Source: Macrothele yani (lineage: Eukaryota > Arthropoda > Arachnida > Araneae > Macrothelidae). From it: a DNA stretch of 64,000 bases. The notes under the pieces are model-generated. The model had not been told where the DNA came from, made no database searches, and saw only the letters and a program-made list of their open reading frames with translations. The stretch is taken from assembly GCA_039090855.1 (NCBI GenBank), contig CM077034.1, positions 11,672,984 through 11,736,983 on the forward strand. Direction: 5' to 3'. Below, in pieces: positions 1 through 11,031 of this stretch (positions are counted from its first letter, which is position 1; every line of letters begins with the position of its first letter). A program made the position numbers and the translations under genes.

Positions 1-1420
1 GTGAAAATAGAATTAAGTAAATATATCTGAGTAAAGCCTTGAGTAAGTATTTTTATTCCTGTTAAGAATATAATGGCTTCTCTATTTATACATTGAGAGC
101 AGGCCTTGACAAAAATCCCAAGGCCAGAAATGTCTGTAAAACCAAAATAACTCAGACGAGGGGAAGATTAAACGAAAGTTCTTCAAGTGAAAATAGAATT
201 AAGTAAATATATCTGAGTAAAGCCTTGAGTAAGTATTTTTATTCCTGTTAAGAATATAATGGCTTCTCTATTTATACATTGAGAGCAGGCCTTGACAAAA
301 ATCCAAGGGCCAGAAATGTCTGTAAAACCAAAATAACTCAGAAGAGGGGAAGATTAAACGAAAGTTCTTCAAGTGAAAATAGAATTAAGTAAATATATCT
401 GAGTAAAGCCTTGAGTAAGTGTTTTTATTCCTGTTAAGAATATAATGGCTTCTCTATTTTTACATTGAAAAGCAGGCCTTGACAAAAATCCAAGGCCAGA
501 AATGTCTGTAAAACCAAAATAACTCAGAAGAGGGGAAGATTAAACGAAAGTTCTTCAAGTGAAAATAGAATTAAGTAAATATATCTGAGTAAAGCCTTGA
601 GTAAGTATTTTTATTCCTGTTAAGAATATAATGGCTTCTCTATTTATACATTGAGAGCAGGCCTTGACAAAAATCCAAGGCCAGAAATGTCTGTAAAACC
701 AAAATAACTCAGAAGAGGGGAAGATTAAACGAAAGTTCTTCAAGTGAAAATAGAATTAAGTAAATATATCTGAGTAAAGCCTTGAGTAGTGTTTTTATTC
801 CTGTTAATGGCTTCTCTAATGAAAAAGGCCTTGACAAAAATCCAAGGGCCAGAAATGTCTGCTAAACGAAAGTTCTTCAAGTGAAAATAGAATTAAGTAA
901 ATATATCTGAGTAAAGCCTTGAGTAGTGATAATGGAAGACAAAATCCAAGGGCCAGAAATGTAATCAGAAAGTTCTTCAAGTGAAAATAGAATTAAGTAA
1001 ATATATCTGAGTAAAGCCTTGAGTAGTGTTTTTATTCCTGTTAATGGCTTCTCTATTTTTACATTGAAAACAGGCCTTGACAAAAATCCAAGGGCCAGAA
1101 ATGTCTGTAAAATCAAAAGAACTCGGGAGATTGAAGATTAAATGAAAGTCTTCAAGTGAAAATAAAATTAAGTAAATATATATATGAGTTAAGCCTTAAG
1201 TAAGTGTTTTTATTCCTGTTAAGAATAAGCAGGCCTTGACAAAAAATCCAGTGGCCAGAAATGTTTGTAAAACCAAAAGAACTCAGAAGAGGGGAAGATT
1301 AAATGAAAGTTCTTCAAATGGAAAATATAATAAAGTAAATATATCTGAGTAAAGCCTTGAGTAAGTATTTTTATTCCTACATACATATCATTAAGCTGTT
1401 CCTTGATATTCATCGGTTAA
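1..1420. repeat. 186-bp tandem satellite, decaying rightward
   Basis: Units begin with gtgaaaatagaattaag at 1, 187, 373, 559 and 744, giving a period of 185-186 bp with near identity. After 744 the units shorten (starts near 881, 981 and 1156) through internal deletions, and a last diverged unit near 1316 runs into the next array. The unit is AT-rich. Short open frames inside it repeat only because the unit repeats; I see no gene. Confidence 0.93.
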
Positions 1421-2443
1421 CTCCTCAAAGAAAGACAATCTGACAAATAAACATTTAATTGATAATACATATCCCTAAGGTGTTCTCTGAGATTAGCTCC
1501 ACAAAGAAATACAAACCACCAGATAAATTTCTAACTGATTATTTACTTACTGCTGGCGTATGAAACTTCTCCATTTACAGCAATCTTGACACACAACACG
1601 AGCTTCAGTGACATCCATCACAGGACGTACACAAGACCTTCTGTACTTCATACTCATAATCTTTTTCTTGTGCAGACACTCCTGAATCTGATCCTCCCAT
1701 GTCTTTCTTGGCCTTCCTCTGCCTTTTATTCCCACCACTTGGGCTGAAAAGATTTTCTTAGTAAGCATTTCATCACTCATTCTTTCATACATACATACAT
1801 ATCACTAAGCTGTTCTCTGAGATTCAGAGGTTAGCTCCAAAAAGAAATACAAACTTCCAGATATTTTTACTTATTGTTGTCGTATCAAACTTCTCCATTT
1901 ACAGCGATCTTGACATACAACTCGTGCTTCACTGATATCCATTACACGCCGTACACAAGATCTTTTATACTTCATACTCATAATCTTTTTCTCATGCAGA
2001 CACTCCTGAATCTGATCCACCCATGTCTTCCTTGGCCTTCCTCTGCCTTTCCTTCCTGCCACTTGGGCTGAAAAGATTTTCTTAGTAAGCATTTCATCAC
2101 TCATTCTTTCATACATACATACATACATACATATCACTAAGCTGTTCTCTGAGATTCAGAGGTTAGCTCCAAAAAGAAATACAAACTTCCAGATATTTTT
2201 ACTTATTGTTGTCGTATCAAACTTCTCCATTTACAGCGATCTTGACATACAACTCGTGCTTCACTGATCTCCATTACACGCCGTACACAAGATCTTTTAT
2301 ACTTCATACTCATAATCTTTTTCTCATGCAGACACTCCTGAATCTGATCCACCCATGTCTTCCTTGGCCTTCCTCTGCCTTTCCTTCCTGCCACTTGGAC
2401 TGAAAAGATTTTCTTAGTAAGCATTTCATCACTCATTCTTTCA

Positions 2444-2474
<31 letters not shown>

Positions 2475-3379
2475 CACTAAGCTGTTCTCTGAGATTCAGA
2501 GGTTAGCTCCAAAAAGAAATACAAACTTCCAGATATTTTTACTTATTGTTGTCGTATCAAACTTCTCCATTTACAGCGATCTTGACATACAACTCGTGCT
2601 TCACTGATATCCATTACACGCCGTACACAAGATCTTTTATACTTCATACTCATAATCTTTTTCTCATGCAGACACTCCTGAATCTGATCCACCCATGTCT
2701 TCCTTGGCCTTCCTCTGCCTTTCCTTCCTGCCACTTGGACTGAAAAGATTTTCTTAGTAAGCATTTCATCACTCATTCTTTCATACATACATACATACAT
2801 ATCACTAAGCTGTTCTCTGAGATTCAGAGGTTAGCTCCAAAAAGAAATACAAACTTCCAGATATTTTTACTTATTGTTGTCGTATCAAACTTCTCCATTT
2901 ACAGCGATCTTGACATACAACTCGTGCTTCACTGATATCCATTACACGCCGTACACAAGATCTTTTATACTTCATACTCATAATCTTTTTCTCCTGCAGA
3001 CACTCCTCAATCTGATCCACCCATGTCTTTCTTGGCCTTCCTCTGCCTTTCCTTCCTGCCACTTGGGCTGAAAAGATTTTCTTAGTAAGCATTTCATCAC
3101 TCATTCTTTCATACATACATACATATCACTAAGCTGTTCTCTGAGATTCAGAGGTTAGCTTCAAAAAGAAATACAAACTTCCAGATATTTTTACCTATTG
3201 TTGTTGTATCAAACTTCTCCATTTACAGCGATCTTGACATACAACTCATGCTTCACTGACATCCATTACACGCCATGCACAAGATCTTCTATACTTCATA
3301 CTCATATTCTTTTTCTTGTGCAGACACTCCTGAATCTGATCCACCCATGTCTTTCTGGGCCTTCTTCTGCCTTTCCTTC
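1377..3379 (-). repeat. Tandem array of a LINE 3' end with (CATA)n junctions
   Basis: About six full units (324-340 bp) lie head to tail after two short ones. On the minus strand each unit encodes the last ~80 residues of a non-LTR retrotransposon reverse transcriptase: an ERMSDEMLTKKIFSAQV block, then GRKGRGRPRKTW, ending in CKWRSLIRQQ. A short 3' UTR and an (ATGT)n tail follow. Frames lie at 1547-1792, 1871-2137, 2203-2472, 2543-2800 and 2871-3116, with a decayed sixth unit to 3379. Unit length changes in 4-bp steps with the number of CATA repeats (15, 23, 31, 19 and 15 nt runs). Longer relatives of this LINE lie at 16439-16625, 19935-20140 and 62780-63360. The units are fragments, not genes. 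Confidence 0.88.
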
Positions 3380-3460
3380 TTGGTCCATACGCGTCCTGGA
3401 AATGCTGGAAAAGTTCCGGAATTCCATTTTGTCCTGGAAATATCCTAAAATTCTGTTACA
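3380..3460. mobile_element. Possible left end of a hAT-like element (relic)
   Basis: The last LINE-tail unit stops abruptly and is followed by ggtccatacgcgtcctgg and repeated CTGGAAA motifs. This resembles the left end of the hAT element at 52465 (agggtgcgcacgcg, then CCTGGAAA repeats). A matching right-end-like sequence lies at 16376-16437. No target duplication is evident, so the assignment is tentative. Confidence 0.4.
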
Positions 3461-3916
3461 TGTCGTGGGATTTTATCCATTCCTGCCTTTTTTTTTTTTT
3501 TTTTTTTGTCCCTGCGCAATGTTTTGTAGTTGAGGATTTTTCTACTGACATAACTTGTGTCTGACAAATGTCCCTCCCCATCCCATTTAAATGTGGGGGT
3601 GGGGGTGGGGGGGCTGTTGGTTTTCTTATCCTTTAGGACTGAAACTGCCTTATTAGCATCATGGTTATGGTATCACTTTGTCCGGCCAGGGAGAGCATAT
3701 ATCTGCAATTATTAGTTTGATTTGTAAAATTAATTTGGTATTGTGAAGCTTAAAATGTGAAAATGATGATCCATGCATTTCGTTTTTTTTTTTTTTTTTT
3801 TTCCGATGCGCAACTTCAACCCTAGAGGGCGCAAATGGAGATCATATCGAATTTAAAATGCATTTTATTTCATATATTTGCTTCTAAATATCCATTTGAA
3901 AAATATTCTTTTTCCG
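3461..3916. other. Unassigned spacer with poly-T and poly-G runs
   Basis: It holds T runs near 3488 and 3783, a G-rich stretch near 3593-3610, and one gagggcgc-type motif near 3823. I see no gene or clear repeat. Confidence 0.6.
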
Positions 3917-5707
3917 TTACTAATCAAAAACAACTATTATGGGAATTTTACTAGGAAATTTTTTTATTTAAATTGCACATTTTTGGAGGAAACTCTTCTC
4001 CTTCAGGCTGTCTTTTTTACGCTTTCCAACGTAGGTTGAAGAAGCGTATGTGTTCCAGCTTTGTCCGTCTGTCCGCACGATAACTGGCGTAGAAATGGTT
4101 CAATTTCAGTGAAATTTTACTATGTGGTAGGGGACCTCTTGGGGACGAACCCTATTCAAAATGGGTGAATTGGGGTCAAAGGTCAGGACATACGAGCGGG
4201 ATCCATTCCATTGCACTTATGCGTCGTAACTTGCGTAAATATGGTTCGATTTCAATGAAATTTTACTATGTGGTAGGGGACCGCTTGGGGACGAACCCTA
4301 TTCAAAATGGGTGAATTGGGGTCAAAGGTCAGGACATAAGAGCGGGATCCATTCCATTGCACTTATGCGTCGTAACTTGCGTAAATATGGTTCGATTTCA
4401 ATGAAATTTTACTATGTGGTAGGGGACCTCTTGGGGACGAACCCTATTCAAAATGGGTTAATTGGGGTCAAAGGTCAGGACATAAGAGCGGGATCCATTC
4501 CATTGCACTTATGCGTCGTAACTTGCGTAAATATGGTTCGATTTCAATGAAATTTTACTATGTGGTAGGGGACCGCTTGGGGACGAACCCTATTCAAAAT
4601 GGGTGAATTGGGGTCAAAGGTCAGGACATAAGAGCGGGATCCATTCCATTGCACTTATGCGTCGTAACTTGCGTAAATATGGTTCGATTTCAATGAAATT
4701 TTACTATGTGGTAGGGGACCGCTTGGGGATGAACCCTATTCAAAATGGGTGAATTGGGGTCAAAGGTCAGGACATAAGAGTGGGATCCATTCCATTGCAC
4801 TTTTGCGTCGTAACTTGCGTAAATATAGTTCGATTTCAATGAAATTGTACTATGTGGTAGGGGACCGCTTGGGGACGAACCCTATTCAAAATGGGTGAAT
4901 TGGGGTCAAAGGTCAGGACATAAGAGCGGGATCCATTCCATTGCACTTATGCGTCGTAACTTGCGTAAATATGGTTCGATTTCAATGAAATTTTACTATG
5001 TGGTAGGAGACCGCCTGGGGACGAACCGTTCCTATTCAAAATGGGTGAATTGGGGTCAAAGGTCAGGACATAAGAGCGGGATCCATTCCATTGCACTTAT
5101 GCGTCGTAACTTGCGTAAATATGGTTCGATTTCAATGAAATTGGCGAAATGGGGGTCAAAGGTCAGGATATAGGAGCGGAATCACTTCCATCGCCCTTAT
5201 GCGTCATAACTCACATAAAAATGTTTCAATTTGGATGAAATGTTAGTATGTTGTAGGGACCTGCCTGGGGACGAATTCTATTGGAAATGGGGTCAAAGGT
5301 TAGGACACAGAAGCAGGATCTTTTCCATAGCCCTTATGCATCATAACTTACATAAAATTGCTTCGATTGCGACAAAACTTTATCATGTTATTTCGGTGGT
5401 ATACTGAACCAGTTCTGTTGAATATCATCGAAATGGGATCAAAGGTCAGGGCACAGGAGTGAGATTTATTCCACAGCCATTTTCCTCATAACTTGAGTAA
5501 TGATTTCTAGTATGTTGGAAAGCGTATCATAATCAATGCATTGCATGATTTTACTAACTTTTTTTTTTTTGTCACTTATTCCTGTCACCAGGAAAAAAAA
5601 AAAAAAAAAAAGACAGCCTGAAGAAGAAGAGTTTTCTCCGAAAATTTGCAATTTAAATAAAAAAAATTCCTAGTAAAATTCCCATAATAGTTGTTTTTGA
5701 TTAGTAA
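3917..5707. mobile_element. Foldback/MITE-like element with ~110-bp inverted termini
   Basis: The left end (3917-4025) and right end (about 5605-5707) are inverted copies, sharing among others ttactaatcaaaaacaac, gggaattttactaggaa and a ccttcaggctgtctt-like block. The interior is a tandem array of 146-bp units with no transposase, so the element would be non-autonomous. I could not fix a target duplication. A diverged relative of the internal unit occurs at about 54990-55170 inside the hAT element. Confidence 0.7.
4085..5170. repeat. 146-bp tandem repeat
   Basis: The ttgcgtaaatatgg anchor recurs at 4231, 4377, 4523, 4669, 4815, 4961 and 5111: period 146, last step 150 after a 4-bp insertion. 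Diverged units flank the core on both sides to about 5480. Each unit contains ggggtcaaaggtca, which matches the nuclear-receptor DR1 consensus. Short frames in this region are repeats of one another and not genes. Confidence 0.92.
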
Positions 5708-6188
5708 TTGAATTAAGAAACTAGGAAGCCAATTCTCAACGTGAGCTTTATTCTTTTTCCTTTCAATGACATTTATATTGAAGACTGTTTTAGTTACAGT
5801 CCCTTTTTCAAATAATGCATAAATTTTCCGGTGTAACGGTAAATCGCGATTTTCCAAATATCTCCACTTCTAAAGGTCCAATTTTGAAAATTCTTCCTGT
5901 GTCAGATACAGCTCATGGGGGAAATGTTTTGCATATAATTTCTCATTTCTGGTAAAGAATGGTTTGGACACTAGGGAGTGTAAGTGTTTATTTTCACTTC
6001 TGATGTATTTGTAACAAAAACTGAGCTGGAAACTCAATTGAAAAAATTTCTTCGTGAGCCGATACCGCTAACATTGCAAAAATTTTTGAGAATAAATACC
6101 TCCTGCTTAAAATACAATCTTCGTAGTTATAATTCTGATATCATCAGAAAACTACTGTCCTTTAAACGTGCATACGTTCATCATAATA
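5708..6188. other. Unassigned spacer
   Basis: AT-rich sequence with one 72-codon open frame at 5984-6202 that shows no family motif. I see no gene here. Confidence 0.5.
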
Positions 6189-6397
6189 GATATTTCAGCT
6201 AGATAATCCTGCTTACCTTTGCATTTCTATCTTGCCTGACTTTACATTTCCTGCACGTGGTCCGGTTGTCGCCGATGTTATCGTTCCAATCGTCCGTTTC
6301 AGGTATAGCTGTTCTTGGCGCTATTCTCGTTTAATGCAGGTTTGCTTCACTAAACTTCGATTAGGTTCCGTTAATACCAACTTTTACCGTTTTCTTT

Positions 6398-6438
6398 GCT
6401 CGAAATTTTTCGCCCAACCTTTGGGCATCTTCAGGAGC
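6398..6438 (-). ncRNA. Hammerhead-like ribozyme motif in PLE arm (left)
   Basis: Read on the minus strand: GCTC, then CTGAAGA, one extra T, a 6-bp stem GCCCAA/TTGGGC with a 3-nt loop, GAAA, a self-complementary AAATTT, C, then GAGC. GCTC and GAGC pair perfectly as stem I. The order matches a type I hammerhead with a minimal stem III that would form between two molecules. The extra base before stem II departs from the textbook core. Type I hammerheads have been reported in PLE terminal repeats. Confidence 0.55.
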
Positions 6439-6529
6439 GTGGCGATTTGTGCACCTTTGCTGCGAGTGCCTTCTCGCCTACTGGGGTCTGCTAATCCCCG
6501 TTGCCATTCTTCGTTCGATCTAAAACTTA

Positions 6530-7480
6530 GGGATGTCTGTGAACACATTAAAGAATAGGATGGTGAACAAAAAAACGGGGGGAAAATGCTTGAAGAATCG
6601 GGAACGTACGAAATCCCAATAGCACACTCCCCTCCCCCCACAATATCATACATAGGGAGCACAAAAAACAGGTTAAAAAAAAGGCTGAAGCAACATATCA
6701 CCAACTGGCAAAAAAAGCGGCAAAAACGGCGCTGGTACAGTTCTGTTTAGAAAACAAAACGTTCCCGAAATTACCATGAACTGGAATTCATCTTAAAGAT
6801 CGCGCATGATTATGAGTACCCAAATAAATTAATAAAAAAGTGGATCAATGAAACAAAAAATAAAATAAAGAATCAGAGGAAGGGAAGCCGAAGAGGAAGC
6901 AATATGGATAAGGAAGTGAAATACATAGGGGCCTTACCATACGTAGAAGGTGTCAGCCAAGAAGTTAACAAGCAATGTACGAAATACGATCTAAAACTAG
7001 GGATGTCTGTGAACACATTAAAGAATATGACGGTGAACAAAAAAACGGGGGAAAAATGCTTGAAGAATTGGGAACGTACAAAATCCCAATAGCACACTCC
7101 CCCCCCACCAATATCATACATAGGGAGCACAAAAAACAGGTTTAAAAAAAAAGGCTGAAGCAACATATCACCAACTGGCAAAAAAAAAAAAGGCAAAAAC
7201 GGCGCTAGTACAGTTCTGTTTAGAAAACAAAATGTTCCCGAAATTCGACGAACTGAAATTGCTAAAAAGAAATAAAAAATCAGAAAAATGATTGAGGATA
7301 AAAGAAGCAATTTTAATATATAAAAATAAAAATAGAGTATGTAACCAGAACGACCTGTGCACGTTGTCTAACCTATGGACAGAACTTATTAGACAAGAAA
7401 AAGAGCAAAAAAAAAAAAAAAAAAACACAACAGAAAAGGAGGAAAGACAAAGATAGAAGAAAGGTAAAGGAAAACAAACA
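6530..7480 (+). pseudogene. PLE GIY-YIG endonuclease region, two partial copies
   Basis: The first partial copy (about 6530-6770) reads a GTYEIPIAHS block, then SYIGSTKNRLKKRLKQH, the GIY-YIG signature with tyrosine, glycine and arginine in register. The second begins near 6785 with a reverse-transcriptase C-terminal part, continues through ALPYVEGVSQEVNKQC (the PLE linker before the endonuclease), a second degraded ISYIGST block near 7110, and a C-terminal KNKNRVCNQNDLCTLSNLW block near 7320-7380. Frameshifts lie mostly in A runs. No polymerase catalytic motif remains. Confidence 0.75.
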
Positions 7481-7646
7481 AGATAGCGTATTATAAAAAA
7501 AAAAAAATAATCCCAAGAGGAAACATAGATGGCGACAGGGTAGAAACGATCAAACTGCGTATCCGAGACGAACGAAAAATGGCGACGGGGATTAGCAAAC
7601 CCCAGTAAGCGAGAAGGCACCCGCAGCAAAGGTGCAAAATCACCAC

Positions 7647-7687
7647 GCTCCTGAAGATGCCCAAAGGTTGGGCGAAAAATTTCGGGC
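7647..7687 (+). ncRNA. Hammerhead-like ribozyme motif in PLE arm (right)
   Basis: Inverted partner of the motif at 6398-6438: CTGAAGA at 7651, stem II 7659-7664 with 7668-7673, GAAA at 7674, and stem I GCTC/GGGC with one T-G wobble. Conservation of every core base between the two arms supports a selected or recently copied structure. Confidence 0.55.
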
Positions 7688-7905
7688 AAAGAAAACGGCA
7701 AAAGTTGGTATTAACGGAACCTAATTGAAGTTTAGTGAAGCAAACCTGCATTAAACGAGAATAGCGCCAAGAACAGCTGTACCTGAACGGACGATTGGAA
7801 CGATAGCATCAGTGACAACCGGACCACGTGCAAGAAATGCAAAGTCAAGCAAGATAGAAATGCAAAGGTAAGTAGCATTATCTAGCGGAAATATCTATCT
7901 GCTTA

Positions 7906-8261
7906 AAATACTGCATAATTTTTCCACCACAGGGTGTACACATATATCTTATTTTTGTCCATATCTCTGTTTATAAAAAACTTTATCATGTCCTATTTGA
8001 AAAATTCTCTGTTATGTTTGAGAACATTTTCGATGCAAAATGTTTCTTAACGCACAAGTGCGTCACTTTAGGGCATAAGTTCACTTTTCCGTTTACAGCA
8101 ATACTAAACGAAACCCATCAGAATCGACGGTAAGTTTTTTTGTTTTTTTTTTGCTTTTTTTTCAAATGATAAACTGATGTGAAACAACTAATGTAAACTT
8201 TATTTGATTGACAAATTCATTCAACCACTTCAGTAAAGACAATAATCCAGGTTCATAATTT
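7906..8261. other. Unassigned spacer
   Basis: It contains a short cgcacaagtgcg palindrome near 8049 and the first of several ccatcagaatcgacggtaag-type segments (8118) that recur next to SINE pieces at 8600, 8755 and 8803. No gene seen. Confidence 0.5.
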
Positions 8262-8590
8262 TTTTTTTTTTTTTGTTACTGAAGATTTAACGACCACCGT
8301 GAGCAACTCAATGGGCTATAAGCAGTTGCCCGCCCCTAATTTAGGGTCAGTGGTTCCAGGGAAGGGAGAGAGCCAGTGCCGTAAGACAAACACAACATCC
8401 AAACATCCATGCCTCACCGAGATTCGAACCCGAACCCTTCACGAACGAATTATCATAAGCCGACGCTTGGGCTATAAGCAGTCGCCCGTCCCTAATTTAG
8501 GGTCATTGGTTTTAGGGAAGGGAAACAGCCAGTGCTGCAAGACAAACACAACATCCATGCCTCACTGGAATTTGAACCCGATAGACAAAA
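8262..8590 (-). mobile_element. tRNA-derived SINE copies (reverse orientation)
   Basis: A T run at 8262-8275 (the A tail in reverse) leads into the same body as the SINE at 31537: the reverse complement of accctaaattaggg and cttacggcactggctctc, then a tRNA B-box in reverse (gattcgaaccc near 8429). A second, partly overlapping body follows at 8469-8590. The 5' tRNA halves are degraded. Confidence 0.75.
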
Positions 8591-8930
8591 CCCGTCGGAA
8601 TCAACGCTAAGTTTTTTTGTTGTCGTTTTTTAAAAGAATAAACTCATATGAAATGTTTATTTACATCTTTACATAATGGGAAACGTCTTCCCTACATGAA
8701 TAAACTGGATCGAATTATGCCTCACCGGGATTCGAACCCGGTAAGTGAAACCCATCGGAATCGACTAATAGTTTTTTTTTTCCCCTGGTAGACAAAACCC
8801 GTCGGAATCAACAATAAGTTTGTTTTTTTTTAAAGAATAAACTCGTATGAAATGTTTATTTACATATTTACATAATGGGAAACGTCTTACCTACGTAAAT
8901 AAACTGGATCGAATGAATGTTAAATTGTAT
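8590..8930. repeat. Duplicated ~205-bp SINE-associated segment
   Basis: The block with acaaaacccgtcggaatcaa followed by a T run, aagaataaactc and gaaatgtttatttacat occurs at about 8587-8715 and again at 8792-8925. Between them, at 8719-8745, sits a reverse tRNA T-arm with gggattcgaacccgg. This is a tandem duplication of SINE-linked sequence. Confidence 0.65.
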
Positions 8931-8999
8931 ATATACATCACACAGTCCAATGGAACAATGCAATCAGGTCTTCAAGTGTTCGCTGTTCCAATAAGAAAT

Positions 9000-9780
9000 G
9001 GTTAATATATATCAAATACATGGAGATAATGTAAATGGACGATGTCATTGCTCTTTCCACGTTATTTTTTAAACAATGCATAGCGACTGAAAAATTGTAT
9101 TCCGGCACCGCTGGGATCGAACCCCAGAACTCTCGATAACTAGTCGAGTGCGTTCGAATTTACCCTACAGCCCCAACAATTCTCAGCGCCATGCGTGGTT
9201 TATCAGTCAGCATCTGACTACACGAATACGTATTGATGGTCTCAGCAACTGAGATGGCGTCATCTGGTGGCATTTAACGCAACAGCTATTTTAATTGTAG
9301 CTGATAAATTCAAAGGGCGATAGAAATGGTTAATATATATCAAATACATGGAGATAATAATGTAAATGGACGATGTCATCGCTTTTTCCACGTTATTTTT
9401 TAAACAACGCATAGCGACTGAAAATTTTTATTCCGGCACCGCTGGGATCGAACCCCAGAACTCTCGATAACTAGTTGAGTGCATTCGAATTTACGCTACA
9501 GCGCCAACAATTCATTAGCTACAATTAAATAGCTGTTGCGTTAAATGCCACCAGATGACGCCATCTCAGTTGCTGAGACCATCAATACGTATTCGTGTAG
9601 TCAGATGCTGACTGATAAACCACGCATGGCGCTGAGAATTGTTGGCGCCGTAGTGTAAATTTGAACAAACTCGACTAGTTATCGAGAGTTCTGGGGTTCG
9701 ATCCCAGCGGTGCCGGAATACAATTTTTCAGTCGCTATGCATTGTTTAAAAAATAACGTGGAAAGAGGGATGACATTGTC
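9000..9780. repeat. tRNA-Thr-like repeat units in inverted arrangement
   Basis: Two units lie on the minus strand (tRNA-like parts 9104-9174 and 9435-9505), then the orientation flips near 9513 and one unit lies on the plus strand (tRNA-like part 9644-9715). All share the non-tRNA body (ccaccagatgacgccatctc, gtcagatgctgactg, taacgtggaaagag). The same family forms the array at 22501-23835, and a diverged sister family lies at 15387-16330. Confidence 0.85.
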
Positions 9781-10249
9781 CGTTCCGATAAGAACTTTCA
9801 AACAAATTCCTGCTAGCGTTGTTTTGCACAACAGTTCCCTGAGAAGAGAGACTTCGGACTTTGGACTATCTGAGGCCCTCCATACTTCCACCTTCAACAG
9901 CGCGTGAGTCCACCGCAGGCGATCGGATGTCAACCACACGCTTCTCCCATAGACTTTACACGAGAACTTTGCCGCCCCACAATGCCCAAACCGTTGCCCC
10001 AATCTCATTTTTCTCCTTAACTGGCACATCTACATGGTAAGACCTTTATTTTGTCACCTCAACCATATGTTTACATTCAGCCATTCTCTCACAACTGGTC
10101 TTACAGTAAAAAAATCTTATAGAATTAATATATAGATCTGTGGGACTAAAAACCCAAGTTTCTGATTAGCTGCAGAAGACATCATTTTTAACATTCTGTA
10201 TTAATTGTGGAATAACTTTTTTACGGGTCTTATAGAGGTTATTTTTCAT
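9781..10249. other. Unassigned spacer
   Basis: Mostly non-repetitive within this window. Overlapping open frames of 65 and 116 codons lie on opposite strands (9710-9907 and 9679-10029) but begin inside the tRNA-like repeat and show no family motif. I do not call a gene. Confidence 0.5.
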
Positions 10250-11030
10250 GAAAGTTGGTTGTCAAATTTTCGAACTAAAGCCTAGTTCGTCATCAGGACT
10301 ATGTCACTGGAGTAGTTGCTGCCACTCAATTGGAAGAGTCCATCCGCAATTATCGTTAATTGTGGTACTTCTTCTTCTTGCTATTTCGATCCCTTCTTCT
10401 AGTTTCCTCTTTACTAAGTTTGACTGGTGGGCGATTATTTTCACTGAGTCCCAATTTATGGAGTGTCCACTTGCTTGTATATGTCTGTCTAGCCCTGTTT
10501 TGTTCCCAATGTTCCTAATAGCTGCTTGGTGTTCTTTCATTCGGACCTTAATACTTCTCCCTGTTTCTCCTATATAGCTGAGTCATTAATTGTGGTACTT
10601 CTTCTTCTTGCTATTTCGATCCCTTCTTCTAGTTTCCTCTTTACTAAGTTTGACTGGTGGGCGATTATTTTCACTGAGTCCCAATTTATGGAGTGTCCAC
10701 TTGCTTGTATATGTCTGTCTAGCCCTGTTTTGTTCCCAATGTTCCTAATAGCTGCTTGGTGTTCTTTCATTCGGACCTTAATACTTCTCCCTGTTTCTCC
10801 AATATAGCTGAGTCCGCAGTTACAGTCGATGCAGTAAATTACTCCTTCCTGCAATTGGATGTCCAATTCTTTCTACTTTAAAGCTGGCAGGAATTTCTTT
10901 ATTTTGTTATTAAGATCTGGAGCTAGCCTGATATTATATTTTGCTCCGATCCTTTTCAGTTTCTCGAAAAGTCCCTTGTGATACGTAATTTTGCTGGTGA
11001 ATTTGAAGTTGGTTTTTTCGTGCTTAAGTT
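10250..11030 (-). pseudogene. Penelope-like element 3' coding fragment (second PLE family)
   Basis: On the minus strand, 11020 to 10870 encodes a polymerase C-terminal part (a KTNFKFTSKITYHKGLFEKL block). It is followed by the GIY-YIG domain: EGVIYCIDCNCG, LSYIGETGRSIKVRMKEHQ, then LDRHIQASGHSINWDSVKI. A 230-bp tandem duplication (anchors ttaattgtgg at 10356 and 10586) repeats the region from the YIG motif onward, giving two C-termini. The reverse transcriptase core is missing. A hammerhead-like motif lies just downstream of the coding end. Confidence 0.82.
10261..10300 (-). ncRNA. Hammerhead-like ribozyme motif downstream of PLE GIY-YIG domain
   Basis: Minus strand order: AGTC, CTGATGA (10296-10290), a perfect 7-bp stem CGAACTA/TAGTTCG with a 5-nt loop (10289-10271), AAAATTT, GAC. 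GTC/GAC can form stem I (3 bp) and AATT is self-complementary as a minimal stem III. If the outer C-G of stem II opens, its G completes the GAAA core element. This is the expected place and type for a PLE hammerhead. Only a covariance-model score or an in vitro assay can show activity. Confidence 0.58.
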
Positions 11031-11031
11031 T

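Larger units (their letters stand above)
6189..7905 (+). mobile_element. Penelope-like element, 5'-truncated, with inverted terminal repeats
   Basis: Two inverted arms of about 330 bp (6189-6525 and 7560-7905) bracket PLE coding fragments on the + strand. PLEs are retroelements with a telomerase-like reverse transcriptase and a GIY-YIG endonuclease, and often carry inverted or tandem terminal repeats; this layout fits. Each arm contains a hammerhead-like motif. The interior holds two partial tandem copies of the 3' coding end, so the element is dead. Confidence 0.8.

Noticed and set aside
9679..10029. 116-codon minus-strand gene
   Set aside because: It starts within unassigned sequence, runs into the tRNA-like repeat, and overlaps an equally open frame on the other strand; no motif.
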